Counted from the first letter of the stretch, positions 37,031 to 50,200 are shown. The stretch is DNA of 64,000 nucleotides from Panorpa germanica (GCA_963678705.1 OY783209.1:3038001-3102000), one strand, 5' to 3'. Translations and numbers: made by a program. The notes: generated by a model from the sequence alone, not told the origin.

Positions 37031-37414
37031 GCCGGCGCCAAACGATGCGGTGAACGTTTGATTCAAATGTGTGTAAGTCAAATATTGGACGATTCTCACT
37101 ACACAGTGGAACGAATGTTTAATCCGAATGAGTTATTTATTTTATTAATTTGTTGATATTATTGACACTGACACTGTTTAACAAAAACTTTAAAGTAAAT
37201 AAAGAAACTTTCAAGTATAAAATCTTCCTTTGTTGGACGATTCGTGTAGCAGTGCATGACATGTGAATCAAGTGTGTGTTGGGAGTAGAAAAAATCCTTT
37301 TTGACACGGGGCAAAATACCGACGACAGCCCTACTTTTTTTACACTTAATTCCAATCGCGTCCAATCATCAAGCGTCCAACGTTGGAAGATTCGTAGCAT
37401 TGTTTGGAGCCGGC
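37031..37414 (-). mobile_element. Complete MITE-like element, GCCGGC family, copy 3
   Basis: The only copy with both ends. The left end is GCCGGCGCCAAACGATGC; the right end, read on the minus strand, is GCCGGCTCCAAACAATGC. The terminal inverted repeats match at about 21 of 26 positions. The interior matches copies 1 and 2 in reverse orientation. Flanks are ATAAA on the left and ATAAC on the right, so a short A/T-rich target duplication is possible but not certain. The minus-strand frames inside parallel those of copy 1 in two different reading frames, which argues against coding. It is non-autonomous; the transposase superfamily is not identified. Confidence 0.82.
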
Positions 37415-40400
37415 ATAACAAGTAAAAACAAGATCTCTTCATGACATCGAATCCCTTGACATCGCATGACCTACATCGACTTAATTAATCAATAACAATT
37501 CAATTTGCGTATTATATTTTACGTTAGCGTTCTGTGTGTGGGTTTGTGTGGTGTAATTAACAATTATTACGTACAAATGTTTGCTTGACAAATAATTTTT
37601 AATTGTAATTAGTAATAATTATAATTAGCTTTATTTGTATAATTATTGTTCCAATTAGTATTGTAATCTAACAAATTACGTATTGATTGACAAATATACT
37701 CGTAGTAAATAATAATGAATATAGGCAAAATGGCACACACCCTCATTTAAATGTACCTAATTTATTTATTTATTTATTTAATGTACTGATGTCATATAAA
37801 TCTCGCTTCTTCCATATGTTCGATATAATACATAAATATACTTAAGGATAAATATTTACAAATACATATACATATATAATATCTTATTAACGTCTTGTAA
37901 GTCCCACTTGTTTGTGCCGCTTTTTTATACTCAGATTCCATTTGTTATTATTTTTGAGAGATTCTCGCAATTGAAAAGAAAAACTTTTAAATCACTAAGT
38001 CATGTTCATTTAAAAAAAACTTTTAAGTTATCGGTGAATTGGAGCATTGCATAATTATAAACTTTTTATTTATTTGACTGAACTCAAAACGGAAGAGATA
38101 TGGATTATCAGGGGATGAGCCAAAATGTTATTTATTATTACTCTACAGAAAAATGTAACGAAACCTGCTAAACACAAAACGTAAAATCATGAATTATTTA
38201 AGGTGTTATTTTATACATAACGTTATGTTATATTAACATTATTTTGTATCTAATTTATTTAACGTATCTATCGCTAACGAACACCTACTATATTGACAGT
38301 TTCAATTGTGTCGTGGCCTCATATATTACAGTGTTAAAAATGTTCTTAATTTTAATACAAATCTAATAGACAAATGCAGATTAAAATTGAGAACTGATTC
38401 TTAATTTTTTTAAAGATACATTTTGGTCTGAATTTGTTAAAAAATTCTATGAAAATGCACTGTATATGTTATGAAACTTATTATACATGGATCTGAATTT
38501 TTTTTAATACCTGGTTCTAAAATATGGTTTAAACCCTGTTCTAAAATTTATACAGTTTTTTTTAAGAGTGTAAACTACACCATTGATCCAGGGACCAGTG
38601 ACAAGTATCAATGATCTCGCTTATGCTCCCGTCAAACTTTTATTACTACTTTAGATAATTATTTTAATTAGACGAGAATAAATATAATTTAATAAAAATT
38701 AATTGCTTTGGTTACGTGGCCTTATCTGAACCAAGGAAAATTATGAAAAAATGAAACTTTCTTATGTTAAATAAACCTTACATATACGTAACTGTATAAT
38801 CCTATGATAAATTTTGTACAAATGACAATAAAACATTTTTTTTTTTTTGAAAATTATATTATAAATTTAAATGTCACTCTGTAATTATTCCTTACGTTAT
38901 GGAATTTGGTTCAATTAAGGAAAAAAATTAACGTGAAGCCTCAATAACATTTTCAAATAATACTACTCAGATTGATATTAAATTTTAAAACTATCCAAAG
39001 TTTTACTGGCTTGCCATAAGCTAATTTTAAGGGTTTACTTTCTACTTGCCATATAGAAATTGTCTTGCAATGTTAATTTAATTCAAGTGTTAAATTTTCT
39101 ATATGGGTAACAACTAGCTTTAGAGCAATAGTTTAACTCGGCCCTGGAAATAATCCCCTACAGATTTAAAAACAATTCAAAGCTAAAGCAATGTAATATT
39201 GTTTAATTTGTTGTAACGGATTCCTTTCTTGTTATGAAAACATTTCAACTAAACAATAAAAATCAGAAACACACAAATAAAAAATACCTTTTCACAAAAA
39301 TAAACAATCACTTTGAAATTAATTGAAAATGATACATTTTTTACGTAGTAGGCAATAAAATACATTTGTGGATAAATAATTGAATGATTTATTTAATGAA
39401 ATCTTGTAAAACAATTCAGACCGTGAATTAAATGTTCTGAATTAATAACAAAAATTGTTCATTAATCATCCCCAATCAGCAAGCTGGTTACCACAAATAA
39501 AATCGTCCCTTCTTCTTGTTGGTGGTGGTGGTGGTTGGTGTTAAATTAAACCAAAAGTATTTCAATTATTTTTAAGTAATTTATTTTATCTAAACGGACA
39601 ATATAGAAGTGTGCAGGGTGTAGGATGAAGGGTGAAGGGTAGAGAGACTTGTCATTTGTATTTTATTTGTTGGGGTACGTAGACAAACCACGCATAAATT
39701 TTATTAGAAACTGATAAGGGGGTGAAAAAAGCTGGATTTAAAATTTCGTTTAAGGGTGTTGGATATACGAGTACGAGCCCATCGTAAATTACAAGCGTTA
39801 AGTATGATTCCTTTTTAAGGGATGTTTTTAAATTGGGTTTAAAAATATTTAAAGGTTGTTTAAATTTAAAGTTAATTTGACAATAACAAAGTGACTATTT
39901 TTAGCAAAGTAAATGAATTCATTTATAATTAAAAAGATTAATATGTTATATTTGAAGCAAAAACTATAAAAATGTTACTGTTTAATTCTTAATATTTAAG
40001 CTCAATGGTTGGAGAAGCATCGTACGAATATCATTATAAAACAACATTGTAGCTAGTTAGATTAATCACTAGGCTACTTAAATTAATACTATCAATGTAT
40101 TTGTGTTATTATAGTTATCATTCCCACCTTCTATTTTAGTTTCAATTTTATGTTTTAGTGGCAAGAATATTATTGCATATGGGAATATGCGTTATACTTA
40201 GCTGCATATGTTTTAGCTTTAGTTTTAGTTTTAAAACACATAGAGCATTGATGCTTCATGCTCTTGACTGGATTTAGTTGTTATCAAGTTAAATTGATTG
40301 ATATAGGCGGTATCCAATTCATTAATAACACAAAAAAACATCTATCTGATTCAATATTTAGTAAACTTGCCGAACACTGCTCTATTCTGCGATAAAAACA

Positions 40401-41381
40401 TACAATTATTTAAATTAAGTCATTTAATTAATTAAGAAAGTATAAATACCTTATACAATCATCGTACATTATAATGTTGCAGGTGTATCTGACTTATTTA
40501 CATACTTATATGTTTGGTACTGATTTTTAAATGGTGGTTCGAAAACGGCTCCGTCAATGTTTTTGAAAAAAAATTATATTTTGTTGAAAAAAATCAGTTT
40601 TCAGAATTAAATATTTCAAAATCATAACATTTATTTATTTAAGTCATAAACACTAATAAGAGGTCGTCGACGAGGGTAAACACTAGTCTAAGAATATACT
40701 GTTTCACAACTTAAGTAAGAAGAAGAAAGGAATCTTCTAGAGAGAATTTAAATAAGTAATTGACTAGACACACCGTATACCATACATTTAACTAACCTAA
40801 AACATAAGATACGTATACGTAATATAAGACCTTATATTAAATGTTGAAGTAATAATAAATATGGAGCATCTTCTATTGAATGAACCTGTATATTATTCAC
40901 ATGATACTCGTATATAATAATAAGTAGCTAATGTATTTCATAATTCCAAGACATATATTTGCTTTCGACAAGAGCTTCTTAAATACGTTACAACTGGTAT
41001 ACTCTCTATCTTTACGTGAGTTGTATTATCAGCACGGTATTCATTTCATATTTTCATGAAGTGGTAAATTATTACGTGTATTTTATCGTTGGAATTTACG
41101 ACGTAATGACATAATAGGTGGTAATGATTATTACCTGTAAACATGCTAACATTATTATTAGACATGGAATGCGAAGAAACAGCGGTTGGCAACCTGTTGT
41201 ATGAAAATCAGGCAGTATACATAGATACAGCATTCTTTGATATAGCTTCACTGTAACAGGAGTCATTTTGTTTTAATTTTAGCTTATAATGTTTTAACAT
41301 GGGGACCAATATTGATAAGGGAATAGTGTGCCAGTAGAGAGTGCAATTTTATAATTTGTTTTACCTACATATATATATGTA

Positions 41382-41385
<4 letters not shown>
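37415..41385. other. AT-rich stretch without recognised gene
   Basis: No coding frame above background is present. Fragments of short dispersed repeats (family K-like AAACACAAAACGTAAA near 38170, also at 24870 and 55210) are scattered in it. A short GGTGGTGGTGGT run lies near 39528. Confidence 0.4.

Positions 41386-41386
<1 letters not shown>

Positions 41387-41472
<86 letters not shown>
41387..41472. repeat. (TA)n microsatellite
   Basis: About 86 bp of TA, preceded by ACATATATATATGTAG. Confidence 0.95.
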
Positions 41473-41474
<2 letters not shown>

Positions 41475-41737
41475 ATATAAATATCTTATATATAAATACA
41501 AATATGTATAAGAAGCAATAAATATGACACTTCAAAAATGTAATTTTAAAAATTGTTTTGGAAATAAAAGTTGAATATATTTCTTTCCATTTTTGAAATA
41601 GTAGGCGTATTTGAAAATATAATATTAAAGCTTCTTCAACAATATTAGCTGTTTGTGTTTTTCCTTTTTCGTAATTTTCTCTATGCCAGCATTTCTTTCT
41701 CTGACAAATTTCTTTCCCATTTTTCAAAACCTTTTGT

Positions 41738-41841
<104 letters not shown>

Positions 41842-42127
41842 GGTGGGAGTGTGACACTTGAAACAACATAAATTTCTACATTTTCTTTTATTACTTGACA
41901 AAATAATATATGTAGTTTTATGTTAATTTATATCCGGAGATATGTATATATACATATGAATTAAAGATTGTATAAATAGTGCTTTTATTGTTCTCAGCGT
42001 AGAAGAGGTAGTTAGATCGTAGACTATAAAGCCTCTCTCACACTGGAGCCTTCAAGCCTGTTTTTGCGTAAAGCTAAACGGACTAAAAAATTAGTGTTAG
42101 TATTAGATAAACAACAGCTTACGTGTG

Positions 42128-42175
42128 TTTAAGGTTTATTTAACATAATGAAAATTACCTATTACGTAATTCTTT
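42128..42175 (+). repeat. Dispersed repeat family K, short copy
   Basis: TTTAAGGTTTATTTAACATA and TACCTATTACGTAA match the other copies. Confidence 0.45.
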
Positions 42176-42242
42176 TTACATAATTCAAGTCAATTTATCG
42201 CGATGACCAAAATCAAAATATTAAAGCTCGACTCTACTCACT

Positions 42243-42735
42243 AGATTTAAGTCTCATTCTCATTCACTGTTTTGATATTTAAATTACTGTTTTTATTTAT
42301 TCCTTGTCATACATTCGTATTTGAATTTGAGTTTAGCTAATTTAGTTGGTGCGCATGCGGCGTTAGTAATATAAATTTTGACAGTTCAACAGTTGGACAA
42401 AATGAAATGTAGAATAATTAAAATTGATGTTTTTAATAATAATTAGTAATAGAAATTATTTTTATTTCTTTCTTTTTGACAAACTGATACCGCATTTTGA
42501 CAGATTGTCACATTTTGGAGGTTATATTATAATATATTTTTTTAAATTTATTATTTTTAATTTACAAACATTGGGATTTGTAAGGTACTAAAAAAAACAA
42601 AGAAAACTTAAAATAAATTTAATTAAAAATGGTACTGAGAATGGCTATGTATTATGCCATATGCTAAAGAATATAAATTAAATAAAAAACACAAAATAAA
42701 ATTAAAACAGTGAGTGGGAATGATACTTTAGTCCC
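42243..42735 (-). mobile_element. MITE-like element, family B copy 2, with terminal inverted repeats
   Basis: The left end reads TTTAAGTCTCATTCTCATTC, then ACTGTTTTGATA. The right end, read on the minus strand, is ACTAAAGTATCATTCCCACT, then CACTGTTTTAAT. The ends are therefore inverted repeats of each other over 30 or more bp with mismatches. The interior aligns in reverse orientation with 12855-13325 (GGTGCGCATGC, GACAGATTGTCACATTTTGG). No coding frame is present. Non-autonomous DNA transposon is the simplest reading. Confidence 0.75.
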
Positions 42736-43642
42736 GTTAGACTATTTACTTTACCCAAATTTAAAATTTTTACGGGGTAATAAAGAATAAAAGGTAATAG
42801 GTAAAAAATAAATCGAAATTAAAAAGAAAACATGTTTTTCTCTTGCCCAATAGAAGTACTTATCAATCAATCCTCCTATAGTCAAGCTTTTTATAAATAC
42901 ATTTCCAATCAGTTCAATACATGAAAGATACATTTACAAAGATAGATGGAGCCTGTCATCGTTCAATGGATGACGATGAGTCAGTTACCCGAAATGCATT
43001 ACAAAATCTTTAATATCAAATGTACCTACGACACAAACATATATTCAAACGTAGATTTCTATAGGCTTCCACTGAAATAGCAGAAGTAACACTCAGTATT
43101 CATACTTGGGCATTTACATTATACAATAGTCGTCCATTATTGAGAAAATAGGAAATGCAATGAGATTTGTAGCGTGTGAAAAGCGGATATTAAAAAGCAA
43201 TTTATCAAAATAATCTCAGAGCAGAGTTTTGTGCATGTCGGTGTTTGGAATACTGGCTTTAGGATAGTGGAAGAGATCTTTTTGGAACATTTTATACACA
43301 TTTGTATATAAAAAGAGTAGGAGAAGTAAGTAAGAAGGAGAAAACGAGAAGTGGGAGTAAGTTATTGGAGAAGGGAGTAACTCGAGAACATTAGCGTTTT
43401 ATGTATTATAACTTTCATCATTTATTCTGTATATGGAAAATAGATTTAAGGTTCTTTTTTTGAAATTTTATATTTTGTGTTAAATCAGATATGAGTGTAT
43501 GATATAAATGATTTATTTCAAATTTATATATAATTATACTTGAAGGAAATACATATATATGTATATACTTGTAGTATAAGAAGTATAGCGTAGAAATATG
43601 TTATGATTAAGCAATGACTCAGAAATTCCTGATTTTGTATTT

Positions 43643-43693
43643 TTGGTCTATTATTATTAAATTGAATTTGGTCTATTATTATTATTAAATTGA
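43643..43693. repeat. Tandem duplication of a 25-bp unit
   Basis: TTGGTCTATTATTATTAAAT, then TGAA, occurs twice in tandem, the second with one extra ATT. Confidence 0.8.
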
Positions 43694-43740
43694 ACTAAAA
43701 TATTTCGGTAAAATAGCGTTCTAGATTCACAGGCACCTTT

Positions 43741-44065
43741 ATGCGATTCTTACAAATGATACGCGAAACATTGTATATATACGTCAAACATAGTTTACCT
43801 GTAAAGTCAAATCATTGTAAAACTCCAGCTCACCTGTACAAAATTAATATTAAATTCGACGATAGATGTCAATGTGGTGAAGAAGGAACTTTGGATCATA
43901 TTATATTTGCATTTATTATGCATAAATTATAGTTTAGAAAGATCAAAGCTAAAAGCTGGTAGCACGCTAACAACTTGGATCTTGCTTATTGAAATACTAT
44001 TTATATAAGGATAGGAACCTTAGGAGTAGCTTGTAATAAGCTATCAAGCTTGAAACTGCACTAAA
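43741..44065 (+). pseudogene. LINE C-terminal zinc-motif fragment and UTR
   Basis: The frame at 43741-43932 contains HCKTPAHLYKINIKFDDRCQ and CGEEGTLDHIIFAF. The 'HLYKI...CxCGEEGTLDHIIF' pattern is typical of the C-terminus of R1/Jockey-like LINEs, with the last Cys replaced. The downstream GGAACCTTAGGAGTAGCTTG region resembles a duplicated segment at 59309-59460, which may be the 3' UTR of the same family. The reverse transcriptase is absent. Confidence 0.65.
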
Positions 44066-44812
44066 AGTCAATTATTTACTTGCGTGTATTTAGCGGGTTA
44101 ATTTAATAACAACGCTTATTAAATTTTAATATTCAACTGGTTAAGATTTAAATTTATTTGTTATTATTATTTTGTTTACCTAAAAATCTCAAATGATTAT
44201 TTTATTATTCCTTAGAAGAAAAAAACAGATCCAGTAAATTCACCGTCCGTTATTTCAAGCAAAAAAGTTAATGCTAGGAGTAAATTATTTAATAACAACA
44301 ATCCACGAATTTGTTAACTTACTAAAGTTAACTTAAAATGAATTAAACACAACCAACAACCCGCACCCACACCCTCATCCCCCATTCACACTCTCACCCC
44401 TTAATTTAGTAACTTCACCATTTCTTGTGTTCTATATATTTTACGTCTTACTTTTATTTTTCGCCCTAAAGAAAAAGATGTTGAATATATTATTTATGGC
44501 AATGAAAAGTTATCCGAAGAAAACTGTTATAAAAGTGGGGTGACTGTCAAGTGGTTAGGAGAGGGATGCTACTGACGAGGGGCGCTACTTAAGGTGGTTT
44601 AAACGCTATGGAAATTGTAGTAAGAAGATGATGGCGACGTAGAGGGGGGAGGGGAAGGGGGTAGAATCACCACTTATGCAAAGCTTTTTATTTATATACG
44701 ATTTATATTTCGGTTGAATATTATTATAATAATTTATTTAAAGTAACTTTATTACGGTAATTGCACGGACGTGTTATCCTATATACCTGTAGCGTTTCAG
44801 TTTTATATACCC

Positions 44813-44813
44813 T

Positions 44814-44882
<69 letters not shown>
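44813..44882. repeat. Compound (CA)n(TA)n microsatellite
   Basis: About 19 bp of CA followed by about 50 bp of TA. Confidence 0.95.
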
Positions 44883-44888
<6 letters not shown>

Positions 44889-45039
44889 GTAGTTTACTTT
44901 ATTAATTAACGTAGGTATTGTTATTCCTCAGAATATTTATTAGTTGAATATTGGAAATACAATTATTCTCTTATATCTTACTGAGACCACGAACCAGCTA
45001 CAAATGTCCATCGGATACATAACCCACTAAACACAGTCA

Positions 45040-45347
45040 CTAAGAATCACTAAGAACCATTACGCATATACCGTGGTTCATAAACAACAAATTCACTAAC
45101 CATGACTTCCACATTAAAACTGTGAAGTAAGAAATTAACAAATTCAGCCAAAGATACCAGCAGCGATAAAACAATCATCCAAACTATCTAGCTGTGAATT
45201 TACTAGCTAAACATACGTCTGACTTTAAAAGACTAAAAAGACATAGTGTGTTAAAGCTACCACAAAGTTTTTAATTGTCATTCATAGATATAGCCGTCAC
45301 TGGACGACTATTTCTTATCTAAGTTAATTTTCATTTTTAGAAAAACC
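45040..45347 (+). pseudogene. Jockey-type LINE C-terminus and 3' UTR, copy 2
   Basis: The plus strand reads LRTITHIPWFINNKFTNHDF and HIKTVK, then a stop, then INKFSQRYQQ, NNHPNYLAVNLL and DFKRLKRH. The PWF...NHD...TVK...HPNYLA order is the Jockey ORF2 C-terminus. The in-frame stop and a small duplication near 45045 (ACTAAGAA twice) show decay. It is truncated in the 3' UTR where family E sequence begins. Confidence 0.82.
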
Positions 45348-45351
45348 AACT

Positions 45352-45600
45352 TACAAAAAAGAAAAATTCGACAGCGTTACCTGCAGAAACTTGTGACGTC
45401 TGCGGAGATTCGCTGTCAATGCCTCATTTGTTGATATTTATTTATGAAAATTTTACAAAGTATTCTTCAAATGTCATTTTTTCATGTAGTAATTATATAC
45501 ATAATTATATATTAACTGTGTCGTCAAAAAACATTATCGAATATATGCTCCTTTTTTATCCATTGGACCTTAACCCCCTCCCCCCTCTAAGTCTACTTAT
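45352..45600 (-). repeat. Unclassified dispersed repeat, family E inverted partial copy
   Basis: This is the reverse complement of 59960-60275: AAATTCGACAGCGTTACCTG, TTCGCTGTCAATGCCTCAT and GTGTCGTCAAAAA blocks. It abuts the Jockey fragment directly. Confidence 0.75.
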
Positions 45601-46380
45601 AATTAAGACAAGTTTTGATATAAACTACTAAGACGATTTACTGAAATGTGGAATTTTTGCTATTGGCCCTCTTAGCACGAAGGATATATTGGGGAATACT
45701 ATTACATAGGTATCTCATCATCAAGCTCTATTTCAGACTGGCTGTATTCATGGAAATAGAACTTTACTGGTTGATGCAAAGTTTCGGTATATAAAATTGA
45801 GCTTCGCTGAGTGATATTAAGTTGCAATATGGATACATCAGCGTTACAATGGCGTTCACCCGTCATAAAAGTTCATATTGCTAAAGAACCCGACCACAAG
45901 AATTCAGAAGCCCGCTTATATTAAATATAAAAAATATATAAAAAAAAAAGTGAACACAATATTGAAATAAAAAAGGGTAAATAAGCTCGGTTATATTAAG
46001 CGAGTTGAGCGCTGTCTGAACACTGGTGTACGGAAAATAAAGCTGTGTTACGTAGGAAGGAGATAGAAGGGAAAGATTTTTATAAATATTTAAAAAAAAA
46101 AAAGAATTCAACATAGATAAGTTTTAAATTTAAATTATTATATGAAAACCGTTTAGTGAGAAATAACGTACAAGATGTATGAACTTCCAGAAATAAAGAT
46201 TGATAGTATGCTATCATATCTACTAAAAAAATCCATGCTTAAACAAAACCTAGTAATATTTAATCCAAAAAGACTGTTAGTCTATTATATAATGGCTATT
46301 TTAAAAGTCTTAAAAGGGTCTTCTTAAGATTGTATAATCCTTATAATTATGTTAATGGGCAAAAGGTTTCAAAAAGCCGA
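45601..46380. other. AT-rich stretch without recognised gene
   Basis: No coding frame with a motif was found; a 77-codon minus-strand frame at 45881-46114 is low-complexity. Confidence 0.4.
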
Positions 46381-46475
46381 AAAATAGGTAATAAAACATT
46401 GTATATTAGATAAAATTGTTTACGTAACAGATATTTTTTGTTATGTTAGATAAACCTTAAATATACATAACTGTG
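46381..46475 (-). repeat. Dispersed repeat family K, copy on minus strand
   Basis: Reverse complement of 15075-15175. It ends where the Jockey 3' UTR begins (CCACGTTATAATCTG). Confidence 0.6.
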
Positions 46476-46476
46476 C

Positions 46477-46516
46477 CACGTTATAATCTGTTACAATAAG
46501 TATTAACAATAATTAC
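46477..46516 (-). mobile_element. Jockey 3' UTR end, left part of copy split by BEL
   Basis: CCACGTTATAATCTGTTACA matches the 3' terminus of the Jockey copy at 5275. The remaining part of the same copy resumes at 52771 beyond the BEL insertion. Confidence 0.75.
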
Positions 46517-46826
46517 TGTACGAAATAAAACCATGCGAGTATTTGTAGATTGAATAATTATTCAATTGTTTAATGATAAAATTATTTTACACTTTTTTAA
46601 TATAAATTTAACCACAAATTCTAATGATATAAAATGGTTGCGAAACATGCTACGACAGTGCAAAAGCCAAAACACGAGTGACTCGATTGCCATACGGCTG
46701 TAGCGTGCACAGCAGTCGTCGTTGTGTTGCCCTGAGTAAGATTTCTACCAGAGACAACAATACAATATTAAACTAGAATGTCAACAGAGACACATTTTAT
46801 GTTCTGTGCTAATTTTGTACTGAACA
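46517..46826 (-). repeat. BEL 3' LTR
   Basis: 310 bp bounded by TG...CA (plus strand TGTACGAAATA to TACTGAACA), identical by eye to 52456-52765. It contains an 18-bp perfect palindrome, ATTGAATAATTATTCAAT, at 46549-46566. A purine-rich primer tract next to the LTR is not obvious. Confidence 0.97.
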
Positions 46827-47057
46827 TAAATTACCAGCCAGCAGAACGTAGCTGATCCCACAACCAACTTAAAATATATATAAAAATACATTAATACATA
46901 GAGCTACATAAATTTACAAACTTCTTAAATCTATGATAGTCTACATAATTGTATGAGAATAATATAAAATAAAACAAAATAACAATTATTCTAAAGATAA
47001 CAGAAAACGTAATTAACATTTTAGCATACATTATCAATTGCATAATGTACACAACAA

Positions 47058-47215
47058 TCAATTCAGTGGTAATCTACACAATTTTGTGATGGGTCTGTTG
47101 TAGATCTTATCACCAATTTTTATTTCCGCCACTCTCACCTTTCCATCTTTACCAAAAAAGACCTTTGTGATTCTGGCCATTGGCCAATTTAATGGGGGTG
47201 AGTTTAGATTCTTTA
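47058..47215 (-). pseudogene. BEL C-terminal region (post-integrase), out of frame
   Basis: In a different minus-strand frame from the main polyprotein, ending at a stop at 47058-47060, the sequence codes WPMARITKVFFGKDGKVRVA and then RPITKLCRLPL. This is the conserved end of BEL/Pao polyproteins that follows integrase (DUF5641-like). It overlaps the last codons of the main frame. The simplest explanation is an internal deletion joining the integrase core to this tail with loss of frame. Confidence 0.85.
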
Positions 47216-50200
47216 CAATAACTTATAACATTATTTCTATGAGACTTATTAGTCTGTAAATTATACAACTCTTTTAATTCATTTGCAGCACCCTTGAATG
47301 TTTTAGCATTGTCACAATAAATTTTAGTAGGCATGCCTCGTCTAGAAATAAAACGATTGAGACATGCCAAGAATGTTTCAGTTCTTAAATCAGAAACCAC
47401 TTCCATGTGTATGGCCTTTGTAGAAAAGCAAACAAACAATGAAATGTAACCTTTTGTAATCAATGGTTTACGTATGCGAGCTATCTTTATGTTAAAAGGT
47501 CCACAAAAATCTACACCTACATGCTGAAATGGTCTTGTAGCTGTAACTCTGTCAGCTGGCAAAGAACCCATCAATTGTTTAGCAGATTCAGCCTTCAATC
47601 GTGAACATATAACACATTTGTATAGTACCTTTTTGACCTCCCGTATGCCATTGATAATCCAGAACTTTTGAGACAAGGAGCTGAGTACTAATCTAGCACC
47701 AGCATGGAGCAAACGTAAGTGCTCATTTTTGATTATGATAGAAGTGATATTGTTGTCCTTTGGCAGTATGACTGGGTGCATTTTATCTTTTGCAATGCCT
47801 GCATTTTGCAATCTGCCACCAACACGAATTAAACCAGTGCTGTCTATGAAAGGGTGGAGATTACCTATACCGGTCTTGATAATGATACCACCTAAGAGAC
47901 ATTTTATTTCTTTAAAAAATATTTGCCTTTGAACTGAGCGAATGATAATTAATAAAGAATTATGAAGTTCTTGTGGAGATAAATGTCCACAAATATTATT
48001 TTTAGAAATAGTAAGATAAGAACAAATTGAACTGTGTACTGCCTTTTTACAATTATTAAAGAATCTATACACATAAGCTAATACACGCTGTAGCTTATTG
48101 ATATTGGAGAATTTTTTAAACAAGTCTAGCATTAACGGTGCTTGTTCGACTTCAATGTTACAAACATTACAGTTTTTATCTTCATCGTCTGATAGAAGTA
48201 CTGTATTTAAATCAAAATAATGATCATGTTTAAAATGAGAATTGGATAGATACTGGGGACCGTTCCACCAAAGATTTTGATTTTTTAAGTGTTGTGGTTC
48301 TATACCACGAGAAATTATATCAGCTGGGTTATCAGCTGATTTTACATAGTACCAAGAGAATTTATCTGTGAGCTCTGTTATTTTCTTTACTCTGTTATTA
48401 ACATAGATATTGGTTTTTAATTTGTCCGCTTGAATCCAAGCAAGGACTATTTTGGAATCACAATAAAGGAAAAGTCTATGTTCCAATCTAGTTTTGAGTA
48501 AATTACTAACTCTAACCGCAAGTTGTGCCAACAAAACTGCACTATTTAGCTCTAGTTGGGGTATTGTAAGTACCTTACCTAGTGGAGCCACACGAGACTT
48601 GGCACAAATTAATTTTGTTTTTACGTTGTCATTTGCTGTAATGGTTCTTAAATATAGGCAGCACCCGTACGCCTTCATAGATGCGTCTGCATAGCCTATT
48701 AATTCTGCAGTGACAAAATTTTCCTCCTTTATAAGTCGATCTATTGAAATGCTGTCTGCTATCTTTAGACCATTAAGGAACTTTTCCCACATCTGTAATT
48801 GCTTGTCAGGCAGCGGTGCGTCCCAATCTATTTTCAAAAACCAAAGCTCTTGCATGATTAACTTGGCAACTACAATTATAGGGCCAATCAATCCTAACGG
48901 GTCAAATAAAGTCCCAATAAAACTAAGCACTTTTCTTTTAGTATTCAAATTGTTACTATTCGTGTTAGGACATGTAAAAGTAAATGTATCCAAAATAACA
49001 TTGTATTTTAGACCTAATGTTTTAATAATGGCTGATTTATTCAAATCTAATTCATTGATATATTTTTTATCACTAGAGATGTCGTCGAGCACTGGGGGAT
49101 GATTGGAAGACCATTTGTGTAATTTAAAATTACCTAATTGTAACAAACCAATTAATTGAGACTTTAATTCAGATAACTCTTCCACGTCATCGCACCCAAC
49201 TATGACATCATCAACATACGTATTATGGCACATTGCTCTCGCTGCGAGAGGATATTTATGTTTGTAGCGATGGGCAAGTTCTATGAGACATCGTGTGGCC
49301 AAAAAGGTAGAAGATTTGAGTCCATATGTTACAGTTTTTAATTGCAAACAACTGATGGGCTTACCTGGATCATCTCTCCATAAAATATTTTGTAAGACAT
49401 TGTAAGTGTCATTTGTGAGAATACAGCGGAACATTTTTTCTATGTCACAGACAATTGTGTACACATAAGTTCTAAACAGTAGGAGAATATCGAAGAGCTC
49501 GCCTTGAACCACAGGACCATTCAGCATAACATCGTTGAGAGAAATCTTATTTTTAGAACGCATGCTTCCATCAAAGACCACACGCAATTTAGTAGTTTTG
49601 CTATCATCGTTTGTAACTGCATGATGTGCTAAAAAATAATTAGGAGTATTATAAACATCATAAGAATTTATGTCTATTTCCCTGGCATGTCCCATCTCTA
49701 TATACTGATCAATGAATTTTTTATACACCTTCAATAGTGAAGGATTTCGTTTAAATCTATTTTCTAACACACAGAATCTTTGCAGGGCGACTGAGAAAGA
49801 ATCCCCCAATTCTAGTTCATTTACTGGGCTGACTAATGGCAAATCTACAGTAAAAGTATTATTTTCAAGTAGTACTGAATTTTTAAAAATATGTTCAGCC
49901 TTTAAATATTCCTCAGTAAACTTGTCTGTCTTTTCTGGGACCTTCTCAGTCATCCAAAATTGCCCCATAACATTCTCAAGGGTTGTATGGTCAGAAATGG
50001 CAAAATTAGATACTATAATATTACTTGAATAATTATTTTGATTTTGAAACATTTTTGGCTCATTAATAACATTATAATTAAATTGATTATGCAGTTTACC
50101 TGCAACTACATATCCAAATGTAGTGTTCTGTAAAACTGAGCCATTATTTAATTTAATACAGCCACCTAATAGAATGGCAAAATATACATCCGCACCCAAT

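Noticed and set aside
45419..45631. Similar peptides (MPH..FIYE.FTKYSSNVI) at 45419-45631 (+) and 59949-60182 (-)
   Set aside because: Aligned codon by codon, differences fall about equally on first, second and third positions, so there is no sign of protein-level constraint. The similarity is that of the family E DNA repeat.
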